This document shows, piece after piece, positions 22,346 to 32,672 of a stretch of 32,672 nt of DNA. The position numbers and the translations under genes are program-made. Under the pieces are notes generated by a model. It ran no database searches. It had not been told where the DNA came from and saw nothing but the letters and a program-made list of their open reading frames with translations. The stretch covers positions 7,046 through 39,717 of the forward strand of contig MPNW01000748.1 in assembly GCA_011800805.1 (NCBI GenBank), given 5' to 3'. Source of the stretch: Hirudo medicinalis. Lineage: Eukaryota; Annelida; Clitellata; Hirudinida; Hirudinidae. Position 1 is the stretch's first letter. The number at the start of each line of letters is the position of its first letter.

Positions 22346-22673
22346 GTATTAAAATAAAAATAAATATATCGTGAAATCGTAGTTAGCTGTTGTTATTTGG
22401 AAAACGAGCTTGTTCCAAGGCCTTCGGGGCTAATAATACTTTTGAAAATCTTTACGCAGTTAACGATTTGAGGTTGAACGTCCAAGTCCTAGGTCTCAAT
22501 TAGATATTATATCCAGCGCCACAAAACATATTTTCAACTCAAAATTATTTATTCTTTCTTTTAATTTGCAATGAAAGAACGGAATGAAATGCCACACATA
22601 CAACACATTTGATTTTTAGTGATAATGCTTTACCGAGTAACAATAAATTCAGATATTAAAGTTTATTAGGCGG
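22346..22673. other. Spacer between U1 copy 2 and cathepsin C copy B
   Basis: AT-rich with no gene seen. A further AATAAA on the minus strand is at 22662-22667. Confidence 0.5.
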
Positions 22674-22679
22674 TTTATT
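22674..22679 (-). promoter_or_regulatory. Poly(A) signal, cathepsin C copy B
   Basis: AATAAA on the minus strand about 84 bases past the copy B stop. Confidence 0.6.
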
Positions 22680-22762
22680 ATGAACGTTTTGAAGCTAAGA
22701 TTCAACTTGAAGATATTCATAATTCTTCAGATTTTCGGCAAAATTGTCAACTTGTGTCTCAA

Positions 22763-25700
22763 TTAGAAGATGGGAAAAGAGTGGAAAGCTGCACTTTCGG
22801 TGTTACATTCATTGTTTCCTCTACGAATCCTGAAAAAACCCTGCTCGCCCCAGTCGGTGTCCCAGGAGTTCTTACCAATCCAATACTTGGTGTTGGTGGC
22901 TTTGTCCACGCCGTACCCAATAAACACCACGGCATGGGAGACCGGAGCATACGGATCGAAGTTCGAAGAATTACCTGCGAGAGAAAATTTAAGACATCAA
23001 TATTTTGAGAAAAGTAGTTGAAGCATTTAGCTTTGACTTAACAGGTTCGTATTTATAAATTGACTGAAGACAATCCAACTAATAATGAAAACCTTTGTTC
23101 GACAGGCACAAACGATTAATTCGACCTACAACTTTCAACCTCGACAACCCAAAAACTCCAACTCTTCAAAAAACTGCCGGCAATTCTTTTAAAACTTTTT
23201 GAACGTCCGTTGCATAGCTACATGATTAGGACGGTGCTCCCGTAACGGGTTTCGAACCCGTGCTGCCATCGTGAGAGGCGGAAGTCTTAACCGTTAGCGG
23301 CTTAAGCATGGCTTAATCATGCGGGGGCACAAACCGCCGATATTGAGCCTGGTTCCAACACATTGCTAACTAAGAAAACGAATCTTGGTAACGATCGCGA
23401 TTATCGTGGGAATCGGGCGCGCGATTCGATCTAAAGCTCCGACCTTACTTTAAGAAGCATGTTTATTAACATGTTATAACTTGTTATTTCAAATAATAAA
23501 CATTTGTACTAACATGTTATAACAGGTTATATCAAAGGAAATCGTAACGGTGAGCTCCAAGCTACCGGCGTGACAGTACTAAGTACTAAGAAACTCCTAC
23601 CATGGAGCGCACCGACAGGGAATCATCAGAGGAGTGCCCCCGTCACCGAACGTTTCGGCCCGCACTCCTTAGTTCTCTTACGGGGGCTGGGTCACACCCG
23701 TTTGATCAGGCGGGCGTCCCTGTCGGTTATTACCCTACGTTAGCCATCTTCAGAACATCACCCATTATATGGTCATCGAGTTACAATGGTCATTTAAGCA
23801 ACGAAGATTTTCAGAGATCTTGTGAAATTGTAATCACATAACGACTGCGTCTGTAATTGTGGTTTAGAGCAACTGGTGACTTACTTGTGTGATGGAAGAT
23901 TCCGCCATGGTAGGTCACAAAGTCTTCTGGGTCCAAGATTCCAGTTACGATCGGTCCGTACTTGTACAAGGCTAACCTCATTGCCTCCTCGCTACACCTG
24001 TTAAGATGGAAAACATTTTTAAACGTTTTTATATTAATTATTACCTTAAAATTATTATCAATATTAATGTTAATTCATAATCAAAAATTCATCACCGAAA
24101 ATTCACAGCCATAAATTCATAACCGCAACGATATCAATGATTGTTAATGATCATTAATGATTATTAATATTATCCCTTTCCAAGGCGACAAAAGTTCGTT
24201 AAAATTCAGCAAAAGCAATTCAACCGAAGGACGACCAACCCTCCGTAGTAGCCACCAATGTATTCGTAGTTGGTGAAATAATATTTCTTGCATTTCTTCC
24301 TGGCCTTTTCGTTGCAGTCATCATCAAAGTTTTTGTAAGGGTTACAACTTTCTTCGACCATGCCGAAGTCTTCAGAGTATTTGCCGCCAACAAGATACTC
24401 AAATCCTCCTTCACAGCCTGAAGTAGTATTAAGAATTACAGTGGTAATAGTAGCTAGCAGAGTCTAGCATACTATTGCTAAGAATAATATTCAAAACGAG
24501 ACCAGTGAACTTAGAAGCCAACCAAACAAATCACTAAAGTCTTTAGAGACTAAGAAATATAATATTTATAATGCTCCTAGCTAATTAATTGTAAAAATAA
24601 TAATTACAATAATAATAACACTAACAACAATAATAATAACTCATAATTATTTACGATTTATACAGTGCGGTGGGGTTTTTATTGCAAATTGTAACTTGAT
24701 ATTAGTGAAATTTCAAACACCCTTTTCTCAGCAGCGAATTGAAGCATTCCATCTTCATTCAAACAGACCTCGAGAATAAAAGTTGCAGCTGACAGCATCC
24801 TGAGGTGATAGGGTGACGTTGATTGTGCCCCCTGAGGCAATGTTCAGACGTGCCTCGTTCATGGCCGCGGATGCAAAGATGTAACAGGCTCCACATGTCT
24901 CTTTGTCATTCGAATAACACATTTATTGCAGATAAATAGATCAAGTTTCAAGATGTTTAGCAAGGTAAATAAAATTATTGATGGTGTTTTGTCTTGGTTT
25001 GAATTACGGTTTTTCTATTATTTATTATTATTATTTCTGCTTTTTGGATTTTATAAGACAAAGTTTATTCCCAGATTTTGAGGAGAGAAAATTAAACAAT
25101 TATTAAGTTAATTACCCTACCCTGATCTCGCACTGGAGAAATGTAATTCACCCCATCGACGTTCCTCCAGTCAAAATTTTCTGGGAGTTTGTCGGCCTCG
25201 TCCTTGATCTCCTGACTGGCTTCAACTGGTTGCACCATCCTTTAAACATGGAATTACAGGGTTAACAATAATTAATATTAGGAACGGTTCTAATTAAAAT
25301 CAAGCTGTTGTAGACAAATTACTTACCTCCTGCTGGATTTTCTTCCCATGCGTTTCTTCATCTGACCAACAGTCATCTTCTCGAACTGTTCGTATTTCTT
25401 GGCGTGCCACAAGATGTTGTTGTCTGAGTTGATCCTTTCGATGAAGGACTCGTCGACTTTGTACATCTTGGAATCGTTCTCTTCTTTCTCAGACCTGACA
25501 AAGTGAGGATGCCACAGGATTACATCATAAACTATTCAGTACATCTGGAGAATTCACTAAGAATTAAATGTAATATTAATTGAATGTAATATTACATAGG
25601 TTTATTTGTAAATTGCTACAGAAATATTAACTCAAAAAGCACATTTTCCGTTTTCTAATAGTTTTCATGAGTATGTGAGTACATTACTTCAGACTCCGAT

Positions 25701-27239
25701 GTCTTAAACTGGGTAAAATTAAGCCAAGGTCTGGAGTGATTGGAACTCTTAAACTGAACATTCATTGAAAAATAATAAAACAAACCAATTCTGAGAATAA
25801 CTGTAACGGGGTGCACTATCGACCTTGGATCCATCTTTCACACCTTCATAGCAGGACCAATCTCTGCCCATGTCGTCATGGGTCCAGCCACTCTTTGTTT
25901 CGTTGCACTTGTATTTATCTTGGGAGTACCTTGGGTATGCGAAAAACTTCCTGCCGTGGATCATCACTTCAAAGCCCTATTACATGTGCGAAGGTGAAAT
26001 TTTTATATTTTAAAGTCAATTTTTCTAAGTTTAGATTTAAAAAAGAAACGTATTTCGATTTGTAAATCTATATATTATAAAATATAATGCGAGATAATAC
26101 GTTAATTTCTTTAAATTTTATGGTCACTTAATCATAAATTTAATAAATTCCTGTTTTTTACAATTAAAAAATAGTTGTGTTTTTTTTTACATACAATACA
26201 TCAAAAGAGATTTATATCAGCAATTTGTATTTTTGAGCGTTTCGTCAATTAAAATAATTTACTCGTAATATATCTTTATCCTAATATAAATTCATGAAAT
26301 TATAATTAAAAATAATTTATTAATCACATGGATTGCAAGAAGTCCACTTTAGCAATAGTCCCGCGGTGTCGTGTTAGCGACTTAGCTTAAACCTCTGCCA
26401 GCACATAAGGAAATAAGCGCCACATAAATTATTAGGCGCTACATAAGTTGAATTATTCCTCAGTATAATTATCTACAATTCGAACACATCAACAAACAAT
26501 CCCCACCTGGTCGGCCACCATGGTCCAAGTCCCCTCGTTCCCGTACATGTCCACTACCTTATTTAGATATTTCAGCTCCAATTTATAGGTCACTATTTCT
26601 TTTGCTGAGAATATTTTTAAAAAAGAACTAAAGTCGTAAATGAATACATATCAGTGTGTGTGAGTGTGTGTGGTAACGCAAGTATTATATTTGAGGATGT
26701 AATTAAAATTGAAATTTATTACTGTAATAATAATAATAACAACAAGAACGTTAAAGGTGGACAACAATAGTAAACAATTTTGTGTTTGCAAACGATTTGT
26801 ATAATCAAGATGCTTGCAACTAAAGATAAATAAACAAATAATTGTCTTAAAAATGTCTAATAATGCTACAATTTGTTACCACCCATGTAATCGCTTATTT
26901 TATGAAACATTTAAAATATTTTTGTTAATAATTGTAAATAATTTATAAGAAAATGCCATAATTTATTCCCGGGCATGATTAAATACTTCCACAGCGTATG
27001 TACTAGAATATATTCTATTATATTATTATATCATTACATTCTATATTCTACATAGTGAACAAAATATGTTTCCACTAACATTGTTCCAAGTTGCAATTGA
27101 CTTGTTCGTCACGGCCCGCGGTTCCGATGTAAAAAGTCCAATTGCCCCTGATGTCCTCGTACAAACAGCCATCATCGTCCGAGTGCGCCCTAGCGGACAA
27201 GAGGAACAGCCCCAAAAATAAAAGGACCAATTCTTTCAT
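22763..27239 (-). CDS. CTSC: Cathepsin C (dipeptidyl peptidase I) copy B, intact
   Basis: Nine exons: 27080-27239, 26507-26604, 25786-25976, 25327-25494, 25121-25239, 24769-24900, 24240-24417, 23885-23997, 22763-22974. Phases match copies A and C and give 456 codons plus stop. Signal peptide MKELVLLFLGLFLLSARA, then HSDDDGCLYEDIRG; the usual Asp-x-Pro start is absent, though cleavage after Ser would still expose an Asp. CNETKSGW keeps the glycosylation site. Mature part: [12 protein letters not shown], catalytic Cys248 in ETCGACYIFAS (Ala replaces the Ser of CGSC), His400 in SHAVVFIGYG, Asn422 in GKNSWDTDWG (Asp replaces the near-invariant Gly of NSWG). Catalytic residues are present, so activity is plausible but specificity may differ. 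Intron 8 (22975-23884) contains a tRNA-derived repeat and a GC-rich inverted-repeat element. Confidence 0.93.
23215..23335 (-). mobile_element. tRNA-derived repeat R2, second copy
   Basis: On the minus strand it begins GTGCCCCCGCATGATTAAG, contains CTAACGGTTAAGACTTCCG and the strong B box CGGGTTCGAAACCCG, and ends ACGGGAGCACCGTCC. It aligns with the 2229-2343 element along its length, with an extra internal segment including CTCTCAC that resembles a Glu-type anticodon loop. The 5' and 3' ends can pair as an imperfect acceptor stem. The anticodon stem is poor, so I treat it as a SINE or tRNA pseudogene in intron 8 of copy B. Confidence 0.6.
23611..23727. repeat. GC-rich element with 11-bp terminal inverted repeats
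   Basis: ACCGACAGGGA at 23611-23621 is the exact reverse complement of TCCCTGTCGGT at 23717-23727. The interior is also self-complementary in part (GTGCCCCCGT against ACGGGGGCT). It is markedly GC-richer than the surrounding intron of copy B. No coding content or known RNA family was recognised. Confidence 0.7.
26345..26460 (+). repeat. Possible degraded R1-type SINE tail
   Basis: GTGTCGTGTTAGCGAC recalls the GTGTCGTGTTCGAAAC of the R1 copy at 3600-3760. It is followed by AAGCGCCACATAAAT and AGGCGCTACATAA, the same motif pair as the R1 tail. It lies in intron 2 of cathepsin C copy B. Similarity is short, hence low confidence. Confidence 0.35.
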
Positions 27240-28437
27240 AGCGGTTGAGTTCTGACACTGCAAATTCTTAGGAAGACCAGTATTTTGGGCGCTACAGTCT
27301 CTCAAGCACCCTAGATAACAAGGACTTCAGAAAGAATTCATATGCCAACTCCCTTCGATTTAAAATATTTTATCATATGACGTAATTAGCATATTAACGA
27401 GTGTTGAGACGATTAGCATATTATAATTTCATAGCTGTTTAATGGACGGCTTTGTTTGAAAAATGCTAAATATGACAAGTTTTACCAGCTGATTAGACAG
27501 AGGTTTTATCTTGTTCGAAGTGTTTAGATGGACTGCACGAAGGACCTTATTTTATTAAATGATTTGGTCTACAGAGGAGTTTGGAGAAGTGCTAGACTCG
27601 TCTATTAATTATTATTGATGCTGTTTTTGAATTTCTGTCATTGGAAGCAATTTAACAACAGAGTAATCAAATGAAATGTCCAAAAGGACCACCCGAAAAT
27701 GAAGTATTCCTTCTATGGAAAAGAAAGGAAGACATTCCAAGTAAGCCAATTACACCTCAAAATTAAACCAAATAATTAGATTAAAATGCAAGACATTATT
27801 ATTCCATAGTTAAACGACATATCGAACTCCCATGTATTACTCCTACAACATTTAACCAATAAAAGCGAAGTTTGGAAATAGATATAAATGATCTCCAAGG
27901 ACATTATTTGAGGGGGTGGGGATGGGGATGGATGGATGGATGGGTCACCTCATCAAGTAGTTTGCCCCCTTAGAAAATGCTGAAAAGACGTCCCTAATCA
28001 TCTCTGTTAAGCAATTTTCCCCAACTTCTCTGATGCTTTCAACCATTTATCCGAATAAAACTGAAAGAACGAAACTATTTATCCGAAACAAGGAAAGTGT
28101 GCCAGAGACTTAGAATAAGATCTCGTACCTGGAGTGAATTGAATCATGCATCTTGTAATACATGAGTAGCGGTATCGATCAATCTTAGTCATATCTTTAC
28201 ATTTTTGGGGCTGAAGAATCAGACGTCAACACCAACACAACTGTAGATAAGACTATGTACTTATTAATGACAACACTATGACACTTAGTCATGATCAATG
28301 ATGATTGAGATTATTAACCATTATCTGGCTCTTTTACTTTTTGGGGTCATTTTTTGAAGAATACTCCAACCCCCACGAATTATTAAAACTTATTCTAATA
28401 CGGTCTCACAATTCACACTTTGTTTCGCATGATAATG
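27240..28437. other. Spacer between cathepsin C copies B and C
   Basis: Holds the copy B promoter region (TCATATGA at 27373-27380, a relative of the E-box upstream of A and C) and a short GGAT run at about 27919-27945. No gene seen. Confidence 0.5.
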
Positions 28438-28443
28438 TTTATT
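28438..28443 (-). promoter_or_regulatory. Poly(A) signal, cathepsin C copy C
   Basis: AATAAA on the minus strand about 71 bases past the copy C stop. Confidence 0.6.
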
Positions 28444-28513
28444 TTTGCTCTTAAAATTGATAATTGATCAATATAGTTTTTACATTTTTCAAATTTTTGC
28501 GCCCAGTTCACAT

Positions 28514-31500
28514 TCAGAAGATGGGAAAAGCCTGGAAAGCTACACTTTCGATGTTACATTCGTTGGTTCCTCTGCGGATTCTGAAGTAACCCTGCTCCCC
28601 CCAATCATCGTCCCAACTGTTCTTGACGCTCCAGTACTTGGTGTTTGTGGATTCTTCCACTCCGTATCCAACGATCAGCACGGCATGGTCGGTTTGTAGG
28701 AAAGGATCGAAGTTTGTATCAACGTCTGCAAGAGAAAAACTAGTGATATTTTGGAAGAAGTTGAGGATTTGATTTCAGAGGAATTCTTTGGAGTTGTGGA
28801 TACGGTTATAGATAAGGCATTGTTATGGTGCCACAGTGGCATGATAACTTACTTGTTCCATGGTAGATTCCTCCATGGTAGCTTACAAAATCGCTTAGAA
28901 TTTGTATGCCGACTGTAATTGGTCCGTTCTTGACAAGGGCCAACCTCATTGCTTCTTCACTACAGCTGTTGGAAGGAAATTTAATTTATTTAAATCCTCA
29001 ATTCTCACATTGCAATGATATTTCAACCTCGTAAATCAATGTGAATCATTATTAGGCAGTTGAAATGCAGCTCAAGTGTAATATTAATTCGATAAATGTC
29101 ATTTTTCGAGGAAATAAAGAAGAACAACAGAAATATTCGTGGCGTTTATGTATGTATTATGCTTAATATCAGTTAGAATAACGTCATAAATACTAATAAT
29201 TATAAGCAACTAAATAGCAAAATATTGTGCACTTTGGCAATTATTTAGATTTATTTCTTTATTGTCAATTTTTACTCCGAAAAGTCATGACAAATGATGA
29301 AAAGTCAAAGACAACCAACCTCCCGTAATATCCACCGACATATTCGTAGTTGGAGAAGTAATACTTCTTGCACTTATTTCTATGTTCTCTATTACAATCA
29401 TTACTCTGGCTGTGGTATGGACTACAGCTTTCTTCAACCATGCCAAAGTCTTCGGCATATTTTCCAGCAGTGAGGTATTCAAATCCTCCACCACAGCCTG
29501 TGAATTGGAATGTATTCATTTTGAAAATATATGAGATTAACAAATTCTAATAGCAAATGACAACGATTGAAAGTAATAATTATAATAATTATAAGCTAAA
29601 TTATAAGCTTATAATAATTACAATTAACAATCGTGGATGGGAATGATTCAATTTTTAAGAAGCCATTTTTCCATGTTAAACGAAAAGTCCTAGAATTCGT
29701 ACAATGTACCTGCTCGAACTCTTAAACAAATTATATAAATAAAACTCACTTATAAATCGATGAAGTAATCCTTAAAGAAATACTGACCTTGTGAATAATT
29801 ACTGCAGTCAAGGACATCTTGAGGTGAAAGGGTCACATTGATCAAGCCGTTTGTGGCGATGTTCAGGCGGGCCTCGTTCATGCCGACTGAGGCAAAGATG
29901 TAGCAACTTCCGCAGGATTCTGGTTGATACGATTGGTGAGTTTATTTACCCGAGAAATGGTAGAATCGTCAAGTTGTTCACGAAGTCAAATGTAAGGTAA
30001 GTTTTCGAAGTATTTCTAACTTTTGTTTTTCTAGATTTTATTTGGACTCTACGAAATTTAAAAAGTCATTTAACTAATTGGAGTACTAACGTGTTACTTT
30101 TTATACTAGAAATATTAATAACCATTCTGGTATTAAGTTGCGTAGCATCTCACCCTGGTCTCTTACTGGAGAGATGTAGTTCACCCCATCGACGTTCCTC
30201 CAATCAAAGTTTTCGGGAAGTTTGTCGGCCTCGTTCTTCACTTCTTGACTTGCCACGATCGGTTTTACGAACGATCTGAAATGGAATTAATGAGTTTATC
30301 GGTCATTGAAAGTATTATAACAACAACAATAATAATAATAATAATAATAACGCATAAGAACGACGTAATTAAAATTAATAACAGGTTATGTGATCGTAAC
30401 AAATCACAATAAACTCCAGTCGATTATTGGGGGCATTATTACCTCCTGCTAGATTTTCTTCCCATGCGTTTCTTCATCTGACCAACAGTCATCTTCTCGA
30501 ATCGTTCGTATTTCTTGGCGTGCCACAAGATGTTGTTGTCTGAGTTGATCCTTTCGATGAGGGACTCGTCGACTTTGTACATCATGTGATCGAACTCTTC
30601 CATTCCAAACCTGAGAAAAAATTAAATAAATATTAAATGATAATTATTACGTAATATTTAAATATTATTATGAAATACATATCGTTTTCATCGACAGGGC
30701 GACTTAAAAGGAGATCAAATATCTTTCCCTTAAACTTTACGTCTCTCACATTATTTTTTACATCTTAAAAGTGTAATAATGGACAAGAAATTAGTGATTA
30801 CGACATAAATATAATCCAAGACCAAACAAGCTAAAACCAACAAATTCTCAGAGTATTGGTGACGAGGAAGGGCATTCTTCGATCCATCCTTCTCTCCGTA
30901 GTAACAGGACCAATCTCTGCCCATGATGTCGTGGCTCCAACCGCTCATGGTTTGATTGCAGAAGCCCAAGTAGTGCACGTACTTGGAGAAGGCAAAGAAC
31001 TTCCTGCCATGGATGACCACCTCGAATCCCTTTTGTATTTATTGATGTGTAAAACTTTGTAAATTATTTTGAAATAAATCTTCCTGAAGCTTTAACTGCC
31101 TACCGTTTGGCTAGAGCTTTAAAATTGAGTTTAACTAGGGTTACATTTAGGGTTGGAGATTATTATTACTTTTCCCCTCTTTTAACTTACAATGTAAATA
31201 TCTTCTGATATCGTCATCATAATGTTTGTTGATATGTAATAAGCTCAAATTAACTTTATCATAAATTTATCGTTATTTTTAAAATAATATTATCAGTAGC
31301 TTCTGTTAAATATATTTTAATGTAACTTAGTTTTTGTTATTTTTATCATTAAAGAGCGAATATCATTATGCACGAGTATTTATCTGCAGCTAATTAGATT
31401 ATAAAAAAAGAAATTAATTTCCTTCCAACCTCGTCTTCAACCATAGTCCACGTGCCTTCATTTCCAAACATGTCCACAACTACATTTGGATACTTCAGCT

Positions 31501-32025
31501 CCAACTTGTAGGTTGAAACAACTTTGGCTGAGAAGAAGAAAGATTGTCAAGTATCAGTTTAGCATTCTGAGTAAGATTTTCTAGTGTTTGTAAAATTTTA
31601 CGATGTCAGAATATCTAGCGAAGAATAAAAAAAAAGGCTTTCGATCTGTGAATGAATGCGTGAACATGTCACACTAAAGATGATTCTTTCAAACATTTGT
31701 CGTAGTGTCTGCCGGGATATGACTGCATCGTGTCAATTGGACGAAGCACTCAAAAACCTCTCAACTCAAAAAGTGGTAGAAAATATCTCCAATTTGTGAA
31801 TTAATTAACGTATTTCATTGTCAATTTTATTAATAATTTACGCGAGATAAAAACTTAATTTAACTAACGCATCGGATCGCAGTTCAACGTCTCATTATTG
31901 CCTCCTTCTCCGACGTAGAAAGTCCAATTTCCTCTGATCTCCTCATACCTGCAACTCACTGGGAGATCAGCCTTGACGGCCAAGACCATCAGCCCGAAAA
32001 AAAGAAGTACCGATCCTTTCGTCAT
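28514..32025 (-). CDS. CTSC: Cathepsin C (dipeptidyl peptidase I) copy C, intact
   Basis: Nine exons: 31869-32025, 31430-31527, 30842-31029, 30443-30610, 30154-30275, 29788-29919, 29320-29497, 28853-28965, 28514-28725; 455 codons plus stop with consistent phases. Signal peptide [19 protein letters not shown] precedes DLPVSC, which keeps the Asp-x-Pro N-terminus that anchors the substrate amino group in cathepsin C. CNQTMSGW is the conserved glycosylation site. The mature domain starts [12 protein letters not shown]; catalytic Cys247 is in [11 protein letters not shown], His399 in [10 protein letters not shown], Asn421 in KNSWDDDWG (Asp for the usual Gly). [19 protein letters not shown] and [11 protein letters not shown] match the family core. 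Exons 1-3 are almost identical to copy A, whereas exon 4 matches copy B. All catalytic residues are present; this copy looks the most canonical of the open pair. Confidence 0.93.
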
Positions 32026-32067
32026 GGCTATTTGTTAAGACCAACCTTGGAACAACAGCTCTCACCT

Positions 32068-32076
32068 CTTTATATA
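32068..32076 (-). promoter_or_regulatory. TATA box of cathepsin C copy C
   Basis: TATATAAAG on the minus strand, 43 bases upstream of the copy C ATG, followed by AGGTGAG. Copy A has a degenerate TTTATTAAGAGG at the comparable place. Confidence 0.55.
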
Positions 32077-32115
32077 TTAATTATGCAGGCTGCTTATTAA
32101 TCACTCACACTCGAC

Positions 32116-32125
32116 GTCACATGAT
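32116..32125. promoter_or_regulatory. E-box/M-box-like motif upstream of copy C
   Basis: GTCACATGAT, about 40 bases upstream of the TATA box. It shares GTCACATGA with the copy A promoter. Confidence 0.4.
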
Positions 32126-32518
32126 GAAGAAAGGTCATTTGAGTTACCTGTGCTCATGTGCTCTTTATCCGATGAATTGTTAGAAAAATCATTTGAGTAA
32201 GGTTCAATAAATTGGCTTTATGGAGATGACGTTTTATTGAATATTTAGTTGCTTTCATTTATTTATTATGTCAAATATTATTTTGATCGAAAGGACTTAT
32301 TCCATCCGACTAGCACACATATAATTTGAGATCTATCAATTAATGCAATAATTCATCAGTGCATGATCCAGTCAGTGCTCGCAACACTGAATGTCAAAAA
32401 CGTTGTGGTTGTTGGACTTTTCAGAGGCTGGGTTTGAAGTCGTAACTGCTATTTCAAGAGCGAATGGCGGGGGTCGTGTTGATTGCAACAAGTTTGATTT
32501 TAAAATGATTCGAAGATG
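32126..32518. other. Spacer upstream of the cathepsin C array
   Basis: AT-rich with no recognised gene. Short open stretches on both strands at 32372-32593 run into the CAT microsatellite and look spurious. Confidence 0.5.
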
Positions 32519-32520
32519 TG

Positions 32521-32545
32521 TCATCATCATCATCATCATCGTCAG

Positions 32546-32593
<48 letters not shown>
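32521..32593. repeat. CAT microsatellite
   Basis: Nearly perfect CAT repeat with one GTCAG interruption at about 32540. Confidence 0.95.
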
Positions 32594-32596
<3 letters not shown>

Positions 32597-32672
32597 CTTA
32601 AATCATATATCTTATATCTTACATCCTCTTAAATCATATATCTTACATCTTATATCCTCTTAAATCATATAT
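32594..32672. repeat. 31-bp minisatellite running off the window
   Basis: Units begin CCTCTTAAATCATATATCTT at 32594, 32625 and 32656, an exact 31-base period, with small internal differences. The array continues past the window end. Confidence 0.92.

Overview
This is eukaryotic, intron-rich, AT-rich DNA. Its many trinucleotide microsatellites (AAT, CAA, CAT/GAT) and the protein families present suggest a lophotrochozoan invertebrate. An annelid, perhaps a leech such as Helobdella, is my best guess, but that is inference. No bacterial or viral gene is visible. Genes were assembled by eye from splice signals, codon phase and protein similarity, so exon edges are good to a few bases at best.

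Layout. (1) 242-2780, + strand: the 3' exons of a TRPA1-type cation channel, whose 5' part lies outside the window. (2) 2781-4767: no gene; dispersed repeats, microsatellites and a probable assembly duplication around an N at 4437. (3) 4768-7825, - strand: a Hakai/CBLL1-type RING E3 ligase with a glutamine-rich tail; one middle exon was not found. (4) 7826-12227: mostly microsatellite-rich intergenic DNA with a few weak exon-like islands. (5) 12228-16175, - strand: a complete six-exon GAB/DOS-family docking protein (PH domain plus paired C-terminal SHP2-type tyrosine motifs), 542 codons. (6) 16931-32025, - strand: three tandem nine-exon dipeptidyl-peptidase I (cathepsin C) genes. Copy A (16931-20435) carries a one-base deletion; copies B (22763-27239) and C (28514-32025) are open throughout. 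(7) Between A and B are two U1 snRNA-like sequences on the + strand, a tRNA-derived repeat and a GC-rich inverted-repeat element. (8) The right edge holds a CAT microsatellite and a 31-bp minisatellite.

The genes do not form a functional pathway together. The coherent unit is the cathepsin C array: identical exon phases, the same tail-to-head orientation, poly(A) hexamers 70-90 bases past each stop, and a shared TCACATGA E-box upstream of A and C. The most informative anomalies are the frameshift in copy A, the mosaic relationship of the three copies, the U1 copy missing four bases in its 5' splice-site-binding end, a GT-to-AT donor in the last TRPA1 intron, and a SINE-in-SINE insertion with a 12-bp target duplication.
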